Made by a program: the position numbers and the translations under genes. Positions 1 to 6,626 of a DNA stretch of 12,819 nucleotides are shown in pieces; the first letter of the stretch is position 1; every line of letters starts with the position of its first letter. This DNA comes from Aliitabrizicola sp031425325 (lineage in GTDB: Bacteria; Pseudomonadota; Alphaproteobacteria; Rhodobacterales; Rhodobacteraceae), in assembly GCA_031425325.1 (NCBI GenBank), contig JANPJD010000206.1:1-12819 (forward strand). The letters are read 5' to 3'. The notes under the pieces were generated by a model. The model was given only the letters and a program-made list of their open reading frames with translations, had not been told where the DNA came from and did no database searches.

Positions 1-1
1 C

Positions 2-79
2 CAGAAGATGGCGCTGACCGCCTATTCGCGCACTGCAGCCTATGACGCGGCGGTCTCGGGCTGGATGGCGGGCGCGCTC
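2..79 (+). pseudogene. Second purH fragment on the + strand, cut at both ends
   Basis: Read in frame from base 2, the + strand gives a peptide containing AYSRTAAYDAAVSGWMAG. It aligns without gaps to residues 173-196 of the - strand PurH in this window, with about 15 of 24 residues identical (RTAAYDAA and the later S and W among them). Many third codon positions differ, so this is a diverged homologue and not an inverted exact copy. The similarity is lost after about base 77, where the same bases become the end of the - strand purH. The piece begins before the window, so its start cannot be seen. I infer a fragment of a second purH, probably from another strain or species joined during assembly. 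A genuine inverted partial duplication is less likely. Confidence 0.7.
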
Positions 80-681
80 TCGTCGATTTCTGCGGCGAAC
101 CAGTTCGAGATCGCGGCGTCGTAGGCCGCGGTGCGGGCATAGGCCTTCTGGGCGAGCTTGCGGCGGAGCGTCAGCGTGGTCTGGCCGTCGTTCGCGTCGA
201 GATCGGCGAGGATGGCGGCGTAATCCGCGGGCTCCACGACGACCGCGACATCGGCGTGGTTCTTGGCCGCGGCGCGGATCATCGCGGGGCCGCCGATGTC
301 GATGTTCTCGATGCAGGTCGCGGCATCGGCGCCGCGCGCCATCGTCGCCTCGAACGGGTAAAGGTTCACGACCAGAAGGTCGATCGGCTCGATCCCGTGG
401 GCCACCATCGCGACGAGGTGCTCGTCATCGTCGCGCAGCGCCAGAAGGCCGCCGTGGATGGCGGGATGCAGCGTCTTGACGCGCCCGTCCATCATCTCGG
501 GAAAGCCCGTGACCTCGGCCACGTCGCGCACCGCCAGCCCTGCCGCCCGCAGGCCCGCCGAAGTGCCGCCCGTCGAGATCAGCTCGACCCCCCGCGCGGC
601 AAGCGCCCGCGCAAGCTCCAGCAGGCCCGTCTTGTCCGAGACGGAAATCAGCGCGCGGCCGACGGGAACGAGGTTGGGCAT
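40..681 (-). CDS. purH: Bifunctional IMP cyclohydrolase/AICAR transformylase PurH, N-terminal part only
   Basis: PurH catalyses the last two steps of de novo IMP synthesis in the cytoplasm: formylation of AICAR, then ring closure. The reading frame has 213 residues, against roughly 525-530 for the family, and holds only the N-terminal MGS-like IMP cyclohydrolase domain. Visible signatures are RALISVSDKTG (9-19), ELISTGGT (33-40), VTGFPEMMDGRVKTLHP (57-73), VVNLYPF (104-110) and ENIDIGGPAMIRAAAKNH (125-142). Residues 1 to about 204 look genuine. The last nine (AIQPETAAS) and the stop are antisense to another PurH segment, so the stop is an artefact of the junction near base 70. The transformylase domain is absent. 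The start at 681 is supported by an AAGGGA ribosome site a few bases upstream. It lies 19 bases after the heparinase-family gene and is probably cotranscribed with it. Confidence 0.9.
   Translation of the reverse strand: MPNLVPVGRALISVSDKTGLLELARALAARGVELISTGGTSAGLRAAGLAVRDVAEVTGFPEMMDGRVKTLHPAIHGGLLALRDDDEHLVAMVAHGIEPIDLLVVNLYPFEATMARGADAATCIENIDIGGPAMIRAAAKNHADVAVVVEPADYAAILADLDANDGQTTLTLRRKLAQKAYARTAAYDAAISNWFAAEIDESAPAIQPETAAS
70..77. other. Fold-back junction between two purH homologues
   Basis: Left of this point the + strand is purH-like. Right of it the - strand is purH. Both approach the junction in their own 5' to 3' direction and reach nearly the same place in the protein, 4 to 10 residues past the conserved tryptophan. 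The junction contains the self-complementary hexamer GCGCGC (72-77), which would let either strand be read across it and is a plausible microhomology for a chimeric join. That two copies meet here is seen in the sequence. That it is an artefact is inferred. Confidence 0.65.
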
Positions 682-700
682 CGTCTTTCCCTTGCAGCAG

Positions 701-2425
701 TCAGGCGCTTCCCCGGTTCATAATGGGCAGGTCGTCCCGGTCGAGGTCGCGGATCGCGAGCGGAGTATCCTGTGCTTTTGCCAAGGTCCAGCCGGTCCTC
801 GCCTCGTTTCGCAACAGCGTCGCGGCAATGACGATCTGGCGCGTCGGACGCGGCTTGAGGCGACCCTTCTCGAGATAGACCGAAGGGTCGAGCGTCAGTT
901 CGCCATCGCCGCTGTGGCGGAAGACCCAGATCTCGCCGCTCTTGAGCGCCATCGACACCGCCGTGCCGCCAAGGTCGATCTCGGGGTCCACGTCGGGATG
1001 CAGATGGAAGCGCAGCATGTAGCGAAGCCCGTGCATCCGGTCGAGCCTGCGGCGCGCCTCGGTCGAGGTGGCCGACAGAAGGTCTTCGCCGACCAGCCTG
1101 CGACCGTCCGACGACAAGTCTAGAAGCCGCGTATGGGTCAGGCCATGCGTCGCGACCCAACCCTCGTGGCTCATCGCAAGGCTCATGCCGGACTGGCCGG
1201 TGGCAAGCTCGGCCAGCTTGACCGCCGCCCGGTCGGTCAACTGATCCCTCCCGTCCGGGCCGAGGCGCGACGACGAGAAGCCCTCGATCTCGAGCGTCGA
1301 ATGGCTTGCCGTCGCCCGCCCCGCCCGCCGCCAGTCGGGGCCGAAGGGCGCGCCCGAGCCGCAGCTGACGATCACCGGGCGGCGGCCCGAGGTCAGTTCG
1401 AACGCAAGGGTCGAGGCATGCGCCGAGCGTGAGGCGCGCCCATCGGGCGGCGAGGCCGCATCGGCGACGATGCTGGTGCGCCCGCCAGACATCCGGGCGA
1501 AACCCATGGCAAGGCCCATCACCGCCGAAGGTTTGACGCGCGAGGCCGCAAGCGCCTGGTCCAGCCGACCCTCGATCCCGCGCCCGCCGCCATGGAACCG
1601 CGCGAGCGACCCGTCCGCATGACGGAGCGCCCGCAAGGTGGGCGCGATGCGCTCGATGGCCGCGACATGCTCGGGCGCGGGCCTTCGCCCGGCCTCGGTC
1701 AGGGCTTGCGCGGCCCAGGTCAGTAGCGTGAAGACCTCCAGCAGTTCCTCGGGGTTGCGCGTGGGAATGCCGCCCTCGCTGTCGACCTCGCGCGCGCATT
1801 CCCGCGCCAGCGCCGAGCGGGCGGCGGCGACGTGCCGTTCCATCCCCGTCAGCGAGAGCCCCGCATAGATCAGGCCGGTCAGCGCCTCGAACCTTGGCAG
1901 GCCGGGTGCTGCGGTGGCCCAGCGCCGACCGAGAAAGACGGTCTGGCGCGACAGCGCACGGTAGAAGGCGCCCGTCGCCGCCCCGTCCTTGCCGTTCATC
2001 AGGAACAGCGCGTGGTTGATCCAGCGGATCATCCGCCGCCCCGTCAGATCGGGCGTCCAGCCCGGCCCGCTGCCCCTGCCGAAGCGCTCGATCCACATCC
2101 AGGTCCAGGCCTGCGCGCGGCTGCGGGCGTTTGCGTCTCCGACGGCCGCGAGATCGTCGAGCCAGGCAAAGCCCTGGATCTCGTCCTCGAAGGCCGGGTC
2201 GGGCATCGAGATGTCCCAGATGGCAAGCGCGGGGGCTTCGACCAGATGGCCCGAGAACAGGAAGTTACCCGCGACAAGCTGACGTCCGCGGGCATAAAGG
2301 CCAATGGTGCGCGGCTCGGGCTGCGAAACGAAGCCGGATGCGGGGCGCGCCAGCCCTGCAAGCCGGGCGTGCAGACGGTTCAGCGTCTGCGTCCGCCGTG
2401 CCGAAAATCGGGTCCGCTCGGTCAC
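701..2425 (-). CDS. Heparinase II/III family protein (polysaccharide-lyase-like)
   Basis: This resembles the heparinase II/III family: an N-terminal alpha-helical toroid followed by a beta-sandwich domain (PF07940 type). Characterised members are polysaccharide lyases, but the alphaproteobacterial members found beside rsmB and purH have no established substrate that I know of. Recognisable segments in the 574-residue product are EPRTIGLYARGRQLVAGNF (about 37-55), HASTLAFEL (336-344, the conserved His opening the lyase C-domain), ASHSTLEIEGFSSSR (373-387), and the H-rich strand RFHLHPDVDP (472-481). There is no signal peptide or membrane segment, so a cytoplasmic location is inferred. I chose the GTG at 2425, preceded by GAGG at 5 bases. 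An ATG at 2482, also behind GAGG, would add 19 low-complexity residues. The gene follows rsmB closely and precedes purH by 19 bases. Confidence 0.85.
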   Translation of the reverse strand: MTERTRFSARRTQTLNRLHARLAGLARPASGFVSQPEPRTIGLYARGRQLVAGNFLFSGHLVEAPALAIWDISMPDPAFEDEIQGFAWLDDLAAVGDANARSRAQAWTWMWIERFGRGSGPGWTPDLTGRRMIRWINHALFLMNGKDGAATGAFYRALSRQTVFLGRRWATAAPGLPRFEALTGLIYAGLSLTGMERHVAAARSALARECAREVDSEGGIPTRNPEELLEVFTLLTWAAQALTEAGRRPAPEHVAAIERIAPTLRALRHADGSLARFHGGGRGIEGRLDQALAASRVKPSAVMGLAMGFARMSGGRTSIVADAASPPDGRASRSAHASTLAFELTSGRRPVIVSCGSGAPFGPDWRRAGRATASHSTLEIEGFSSSRLGPDGRDQLTDRAAVKLAELATGQSGMSLAMSHEGWVATHGLTHTRLLDLSSDGRRLVGEDLLSATSTEARRRLDRMHGLRYMLRFHLHPDVDPEIDLGGTAVSMALKSGEIWVFRHSGDGELTLDPSVYLEKGRLKPRPTRQIVIAATLLRNEARTGWTLAKAQDTPLAIRDLDRDDLPIMNRGSA

Positions 2426-2503
2426 GCCTGCCTCATTCCTGCCTCGGCCGCCTTGCCCGCTTCGGGGTCTGGCGGCCAGCATAGCCCTCAGGACGCCGGG
2501 CTG

Positions 2504-3775
2504 TCACCGCAGATCGGGCAGGCGGAAGGTCACGATGTAGAATCCGTCGATCCCGCCCCGGTCGGCCCAGTGATCGGGTCGCAACCGCAGCGCCCCCGTT
2601 TCAGTGCGCCAGGCGGGGTCGGCCCCCTCGGCATCGGCTGGAACGACGGCCAGGCCGGGATGTCGCGCCAGCACCGCCTCGGCCTGCCGCTCGCCCTCGT
2701 CGGGCAGGACCGAGCAGGTGCAATAGATAAGCCGCCCGCCGGGCTTGAGAAAGCCCAGCGCGCGGTCGATCAGCCGGGCCTGCAAGTCGAGCAGCGCAGG
2801 CATTTCGGAGCCGTCCTTGGCGAAGGGCAGGTCGGGATGACGGCGGATCGTGCCGGTGGCGGAACAGGGCGCATCAAGCAGAACCGCGTCGAACGGCGCA
2901 TCGGGCGTCCATTGCAGCGCATCGGCGGCGATTACCTCGGCGGACAGCCCTGTCCGCGAAAGGTTCTCGCGCAGCCGTGCCAAACGTGGCCCCGAGATGT
3001 CGAGGGCGGTGACAACCGCGCCCGCCATCGCAAGCTGCATGGTCTTGCCGCCGGGTGCGGCACAAAGGTCGAGCACCCGCTCTCCAGGCTTCGGGGCCAG
3101 CACCCGTGCGGGCAGGGCCGCCCCCGCGTCCTGCACCCACCAGTCGCCGGTGGCGTAGCCAGGCAGTGCCGTCACCTGACCCGCAGTGGCGAGCCGAAAG
3201 CTGCCCGTCGGCAGTGGCTCGGCCCCCTCGGGCACGACGCCGCCGGGCTTCACCGTCAGGTCGAGCGGGGGCGCTGCCGCCTGCACGGCCTCCATCCCGA
3301 GCACCGCCTCGCGCCCCCAGGCATGGACAAGGGGCTGGCGCAGCCACATGAGCATCTTCTGCGGCGGAAAGCCGTCGAAGCTTGGACTGTCGCCCAGCTT
3401 GCGAAGGACGGCGTTCACGAGCCCCGCAAACGGCCCCGTGCGCCGCCCGCGCCGCACCATCTCGACCGCCGCGTTGACGACCCCGTGGGCTGCGGCCCCC
3501 TCGACGGCAAGCTCGACGACCGCAAGGCGCAGGGCATTCTGTACCATGCGCGGCGGCGCGCGGCGGACATGGGGGGCCAGAAGACGGTCGGCCTGCTCGA
3601 CATGGCGCAGGGTCTGGCTGGCCAGCCGCTGCGCCCGGCCCCGCTCGCCCGGCGGCAAACCGGCAAGCGGACCGTTCGACTGCGGCAGCACCTCGGACAT
3701 CATCCGGCGTTCGCCCAGCACCGCGTCAAGGATCGCCACCGCAGCGCCACGCGCCGCCAAGCCTTCTGCCGCCAT
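2504..3775 (-). CDS. rsmB: 16S rRNA m5C methyltransferase RsmB (NOL1/NOP2/Sun family)
   Basis: RsmB transfers a methyl group from S-adenosylmethionine to C5 of a cytosine in 16S rRNA (C967 in E. coli). The 423-residue product has an N-terminal NusB-like helical RNA-binding domain (about 1-125, including ALRLAVVELAVEGAAAHGVVN), then a Rossmann methyltransferase domain. The SAM loop is DLCAAPGGKT (235-244). Two catalytic cysteines are present: LDAPCSATGTIRRHPD (Cys304) and YCTCSVLPDEGE (Cys354). QDAGAAL precedes the SAM motif as usual. Length fits the family. I prefer the ATG at 3775 because homologues begin close to the NusB fold. A TTG at 3817 would add 14 basic residues that look non-coding. 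It is the first gene of the rsmB–heparinase–purH operon and is divergent from the SDHAF4-like gene. Confidence 0.92.
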   Translation of the reverse strand: MAAEGLAARGAAVAILDAVLGERRMMSEVLPQSNGPLAGLPPGERGRAQRLASQTLRHVEQADRLLAPHVRRAPPRMVQNALRLAVVELAVEGAAAHGVVNAAVEMVRRGRRTGPFAGLVNAVLRKLGDSPSFDGFPPQKMLMWLRQPLVHAWGREAVLGMEAVQAAAPPLDLTVKPGGVVPEGAEPLPTGSFRLATAGQVTALPGYATGDWWVQDAGAALPARVLAPKPGERVLDLCAAPGGKTMQLAMAGAVVTALDISGPRLARLRENLSRTGLSAEVIAADALQWTPDAPFDAVLLDAPCSATGTIRRHPDLPFAKDGSEMPALLDLQARLIDRALGFLKPGGRLIYCTCSVLPDEGERQAEAVLARHPGLAVVPADAEGADPAWRTETGALRLRPDHWADRGGIDGFYIVTFRLPDLR

Positions 3776-3806
3776 GCCGCCTGCCCGCCCCCGCCCGTGC
3801 GAACCC

Positions 3807-3834
3807 TTGTCCGCCAAGGCGCCCGGCGTATATC
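3807..3834 (+). promoter_or_regulatory. Possible sigma-70-type promoter of the SDHAF4-like gene
   Basis: TTGTCC and TATATC, separated by 16 bases, match four of six positions each of the -35 and -10 consensus. They sit in a small AT-rich patch in otherwise very GC-rich DNA. A transcript would begin near 3841, about 20 bases before the ATG at 3863. On the other strand the same patch offers weaker boxes that could serve rsmB. The call rests on the motif and position only. Confidence 0.35.
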
Positions 3835-3862
3835 AAGCGATGTGCCGATACAAGAAACGCCC

Positions 3863-4036
3863 ATGCCTGACGACGATCTGCCCCCCGCCGCCCGACGCGC
3901 CCTGGCCGAGGCCGAGGCGCGCCGAAAGGCCGATGCCGCTAAGACGCCTCTGCCTGCCGAGCTTGGCGGGCGAGACGGACCCGAGCCTGTGCGCTATGGC
4001 GACTGGGAGCGGAAGGGCCTTGCGATCGACTTCTAG
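3863..4036 (+). CDS. DUF1674 / SDHAF4-like succinate dehydrogenase assembly factor
   Basis: This 57-residue protein has a charged, alanine-rich helical N-terminal half (PPAARRALAEAEARRKAD) and the C-terminal family signature GPEPVRYGDWERKGLAIDF. That signature is shared with DUF1674 proteins and with the mitochondrial SDHAF4/Sdh8 factors. Those factors bind the flavinylated catalytic subunit of succinate dehydrogenase and help it assemble into complex II. The same role in the cytoplasm of this bacterium is inferred from the family. No signal peptide or cysteine is present. The ATG at 3863 gives the usual size, although no strong ribosome site precedes it. The gene is divergent from rsmB, and its TAG stop overlaps the stop of the convergent secreted-protein gene. 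Confidence 0.85.
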   Translation: MPDDDLPPAARRALAEAEARRKADAAKTPLPAELGGRDGPEPVRYGDWERKGLAIDF

Positions 4037-4398
4037 CGGAGGCGGAACGACGCCGAGTCGCCCGCACCCTGATCCACCGTAAACCGGATCTCCTCGTCGC
4101 CCCGCACCTCGACCAGTTGGCAGTTGTAGGGGATCTGCGTGCCGCTCCAGTCGATGTCGCGGCAGAAGAAGCCATCCTTCCAGGACCAGTTGCCCGTCAA
4201 CTCCCAGCCGAGCGCGCTGCCTTCGATCCGCCCGTCGGACAGGATGCGGATAAAGATTTGGAAGAGGCCAAGGCGAAGCTCGCGCCCCTCGACCAGCTGA
4301 AGGAACCGGGCCTGATCGTTGATCGGCGCGAATGTGTTGGCTTGCGCGGGCAATGCGCCAAGCAGGCAAAGCGCGAGGACGCAGAAGAGCCGGGACAT
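4033..4398 (-). CDS. Small secreted protein of unknown function
   Basis: I do not recognise a characterised family. The 121-residue product starts with a clear Sec signal peptide (MSRLFCVLALCLLGALPAQA, likely cleaved after AQA), leaving a mature periplasmic or exported domain of about 101 residues. The mature part is rich in alternating hydrophobic and polar residues and in Trp/Gly (GWELTGNWSWKDGFFCRDIDW), which suggests a small beta-sheet fold. Its two cysteines (CRDIDWSGTQIPYNC) are spaced for a disulfide. The ATG at 4398 is chosen because it opens the signal peptide and has AGGAAG upstream at a normal distance. The frame is open to 4467, but the extra residues would bury the signal. It lies 73 bases downstream of dapB on the same strand, yet shares no DapB motif, so a reductase annotation carried over from its neighbour would be wrong. 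Confidence 0.75.
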   Translation of the reverse strand: MSRLFCVLALCLLGALPAQANTFAPINDQARFLQLVEGRELRLGLFQIFIRILSDGRIEGSALGWELTGNWSWKDGFFCRDIDWSGTQIPYNCQLVEVRGDEEIRFTVDQGAGDSASFRLR

Positions 4399-4471
4399 GG
4401 CGAGCTTCCTGAGACAGGTTTCTAACGCAAGGATACGCCGCATCCGTCGCACCGGATCACCCGCCACAGAA

Positions 4472-5281
4472 TCAAAGCCCCAGCACGTCCATCATGTCGT
4501 ACTCGCCGGGCTTGCGGTCCTGCCCCCAAAGCGCCGCGCGCAGCGCACCCCGCGCGAAGATTGCGCGGTCGGTCGCGATGTGGCGCAGCACGATCCGCTC
4601 GCCTGGGGCGGCGAAGATGACGTCATGCTCGCCCACCACGTCGCCGCCCCGGACCGAGGCGAAGCCGATCGCGCCCCGCGCGCGCTGCCCCGTCAGCCCG
4701 TCTCGCCCCGAGTCGCGAACGTCGCCCAAGGTGACACCCCGCCCTGTCGCCGCCGCCTCGCCCAGCATCAGCGCGGTGCCAGAGGGCGCATCGACCTTCA
4801 TGCGGTGATGCGCCTCGACGATCTCGATGTCCCAATCTGCATCCAGCGCTTCGGCCACCCGGCGCGTCAGGCGGGCCAGCAGGTTGACGCCAAGGCTCAT
4901 GTTGCCCGCTCGCACGATCACGGCATGGCGGGCCGCGGCGGCGATGCGGGCAAGGTGCGCGGGTTCCAGCCCCGTAGTGCCGATCACATGCACCGCCCGC
5001 ACCTGTGCGGCGAGTGCCGCGAACTCGACCGTTGCGGCAGGGGACGTGAAGTCGAGCACCGCCTGCGCCTGGGCAAAGGCCTCGAGCGGATCGTCGGTCA
5101 CGGTCACGCCAACCGCCCCCCCCCCCGTGGCAACGCCCACGTCCTGCCCGATCCACGGGTGGCCCGGGCGTTCAAGGCAGGCCGTCAGCCGCGCCTTGCC
5201 CGACCCCAGGATCAGCGGCACGAGCATCCGCCCCATGCGTCCCGAGGCACCAGTGACGACAAAGCCCGGCAGATTGGTCAT
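4472..5281 (-). CDS. dapB: 4-hydroxy-tetrahydrodipicolinate reductase DapB
   Basis: DapB performs the NAD(P)H-dependent reduction in the diaminopimelate pathway that leads to lysine and peptidoglycan. The 269-residue product has the normal length. It shows the N-terminal dinucleotide-binding loop VVTGASGRMGR (8-18), GTTG (101-104), the catalytic segment EAHHRMKVDAPSGTA (156-170, with His158/His159 and Lys162), and a typical C-terminal end. The ATG at 5281 is supported by AGGGGGAA about 9 bases upstream. The frame runs through an 11-base G tract encoding residues 52-55 (Thr-Gly-Gly-Gly), just upstream of the variable part of the nucleotide-binding domain. Any one-base slip there would abolish the enzyme. 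The gene is divergent from rbfA, with 102 bases between the starts. Confidence 0.95.
   Translation of the reverse strand: MTNLPGFVVTGASGRMGRMLVPLILGSGKARLTACLERPGHPWIGQDVGVATGGGAVGVTVTDDPLEAFAQAQAVLDFTSPAATVEFAALAAQVRAVHVIGTTGLEPAHLARIAAAARHAVIVRAGNMSLGVNLLARLTRRVAEALDADWDIEIVEAHHRMKVDAPSGTALMLGEAAATGRGVTLGDVRDSGRDGLTGQRARGAIGFASVRGGDVVGEHDVIFAAPGERIVLRHIATDRAIFARGALRAALWGQDRKPGEYDMMDVLGL
5116..5126. repeat. 11-base C/G homopolymer inside dapB
   Basis: Eleven consecutive C residues on the + strand (G in the dapB coding direction) encode part of ATGGGAVG in DapB. The present length keeps dapB in frame. Tracts of this length are prone to polymerase slippage and to sequencing indels. Confidence 0.9.
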
Positions 5282-5348
5282 GGCGTCTGTTCCCCCTCGG
5301 CTGACCGCCCTTCCTTAGACGACCGACAGCGCGCCCGGAAGCCTGCCG

Positions 5349-5377
5349 TTGCGAGGCGTCCCGAAACGCCCTACATC
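5349..5377 (+). promoter_or_regulatory. Weak candidate promoter of the rbfA cluster
   Basis: TTGCGA and TACATC are separated by 17 bases, matching four and three of the six consensus positions. The spacer holds a small inverted repeat, GGCGT-CCCGAA-ACGCC (5355-5370). A transcript from here would begin almost at the rbfA ATG (5384), so it would be leaderless or nearly so, and no Shine-Dalgarno sequence is visible before that ATG. The region between dapB and rbfA must hold the start signals of both operons, but nothing better stands out. Confidence 0.25.
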
Positions 5378-5383
5378 CCCCGC

Positions 5384-5827
5384 ATGGCACAGAAGCGATC
5401 CACTCCGAAGGGGCCGAGCCAGCGACAGCTGCGCGTCGGCGAACTGATCCGCCGCACCTTGTCAGACCTGCTGTCCCGGCAGGAGACGCATGACGCCGAC
5501 CTCAACCGGCTGCTCATCACCATCGGCGAGGTCCGCGTTTCGCCCGACCTGAGGATCGCGACTGTTTACGCGCTGCCCCTCGGCGGCGAGCACAAGGCCG
5601 AGGCGATCGCTGCACTCAAGCGCAACGAGTACGAGCTGCGCCGCGCCGTGGCGCGCGAGGTGCTGCTTCGGAACGTGCCGGAACTGCGCTTCATGATCGA
5701 CGAAAGCTTCGACCGGATCGAAGAGACCCGCCGCCTTCTGTCGACCGAGGCGGTCCAGCGCGACCTGCGGTCCGGCTCTGGCGAAGCCCAGCCTGACCAG
5801 AGTGGCGGCGACGGCGACGGGGACTGA
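5384..5827 (+). CDS. rbfA: 30S ribosome-binding factor RbfA
   Basis: RbfA is a KH-fold factor that binds immature 30S subunits and helps process the 5' end of 16S rRNA, especially in the cold. The 147-residue product shows RQLRVGELIRRTLSDLL (14-30), the strand VRVSPDLRIATVYALPLGG (50-68), and PELRFMIDESFDRIEETRRLL (99-119), all characteristic. A Ser/Gly/Asp-rich acidic tail (129-147, ending GGDGDGD) follows the folded domain and is probably disordered. The ATG at 5384 fits the N-termini of homologues, but there is no clear ribosome site before it. The TGA stop is part of TGAGGATG, so the ribosome site and start of the next gene lie directly at its end, which suggests translational coupling. 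Confidence 0.93.
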   Translation: MAQKRSTPKGPSQRQLRVGELIRRTLSDLLSRQETHDADLNRLLITIGEVRVSPDLRIATVYALPLGGEHKAEAIAALKRNEYELRRAVAREVLLRNVPELRFMIDESFDRIEETRRLLSTEAVQRDLRSGSGEAQPDQSGGDGDGD

Positions 5828-5829
5828 GG

Positions 5830-6558
5830 ATGGTCCGGCTGACCGCGCTTCTTCTTGGCATGATGGCGGGCAGCGAGGCGCATGCGTCCTGCATGACGCG
5901 CGACTTCGAGGGCCGCAGCTTCACCGTCTGCGAGGTCGGCGTGGGCGAAGACCTGCGTGTCTTCCAGACGGCCCCCGACGGGACGCCCTACGGCTCGTTC
6001 GACCGCATCAACGCGACGCTGGCGGAGGAGGCACAGACGCTTGGCTTCGCGATGAACGCGGGAATGTATCATGCGGACCGCGCCCCTGTTGGGCTGATGA
6101 TCGAGGACGGGGTGGAGCGCGCCAGACTCGTTACGTCCGAGGGGCCGGGCAACTTCGGGCTTCTGCCCAACGGCGTCTTCTGCGTGTCCGAGCGCTTTGC
6201 CGTCATCGAGTCGCGTCGCTTCGCCGCCGACCCGCCCGCCTGCCGGTTCGCCACGCAGTCGGGCCCGATGTTGGTGATCGACGGCGAGCTGCATCCGCGT
6301 TTCCTGCCCGACAGCGCGTCGCGCTATGTCCGCAATGGCGTCGGCGTCAGCGGGGATGGCAGCCGCGCGTGGTTCGTCGTCTCGGAGGCTCGGGTCAACT
6401 TTACGGAATTCGCGCGCTTCTTCCGCGATGCGCTGGGCGCGCCGCAGGCGCTTTACTTCGACGGCAACGTCTCGCGCCTCTTCGCGCCCGCGATCGGGCG
6501 GCGCGACATCGGCTTTCCGATGGGGCCGATCGTGGGCACGGTCGTTCCCGCCGGATGA
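5830..6558 (+). CDS. Secreted phosphodiester glycosidase family protein (NAGPA/DUF2233 domain)
   Basis: The 242-residue protein starts with a short signal peptide (MVRLTALLLGMMAGSEAHA, cleaved before Ser-Cys) and then forms one NAGPA-type domain. Family motifs are AMNAGMYH (74-81), PVGLMIEDG (86-94), NFGLLPNGVFC (108-118), ATQSGPMLV (141-149), SRYVRNGVGV (164-173) and LYFDGNVSRLF (208-218). Related domains remove phosphodiester-linked N-acetylglucosamine (the human uncovering enzyme) or are found in bacterial envelope proteins of unknown substrate. Activity on a periplasmic glycan or phosphodiester is therefore an inference. Four cysteines (21, 34, 118, 138) could form two disulfides, consistent with export. 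The start lies 2 bases after the rbfA stop, with GAGG overlapping it, so expression with rbfA and truB is likely. Confidence 0.82.
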   Translation: MVRLTALLLGMMAGSEAHASCMTRDFEGRSFTVCEVGVGEDLRVFQTAPDGTPYGSFDRINATLAEEAQTLGFAMNAGMYHADRAPVGLMIEDGVERARLVTSEGPGNFGLLPNGVFCVSERFAVIESRRFAADPPACRFATQSGPMLVIDGELHPRFLPDSASRYVRNGVGVSGDGSRAWFVVSEARVNFTEFARFFRDALGAPQALYFDGNVSRLFAPAIGRRDIGFPMGPIVGTVVPAG

Positions 6559-6626
6559 TCCCGGCCCTTCCCTTGCGCCCGGTCCCGCACTAGACACCCG
6601 ACCTTCCGCAGACGGCGAGGGGCAGG

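Noticed and set aside
1832..3862. Long + strand open frame running through the rsmB and heparinase-family region
   Set aside because: Its translation up to the SDHAF4-like start is arginine- and proline-rich, without domain signatures, and lies antisense to two well-supported genes. Only the last 57 codons from 3863 are a real gene.
4319..5383. N-terminal extension of the rbfA frame across dapB
   Set aside because: It lies antisense to dapB, has no motifs, and RbfA of normal size begins at 5384.
6559..6626. Possible promoter between the glycosidase-family gene and truB
   Set aside because: TTGCGC and TAGACA are too close together (about 12 bases) to form a normal promoter. Read-through from rbfA is the simpler view.
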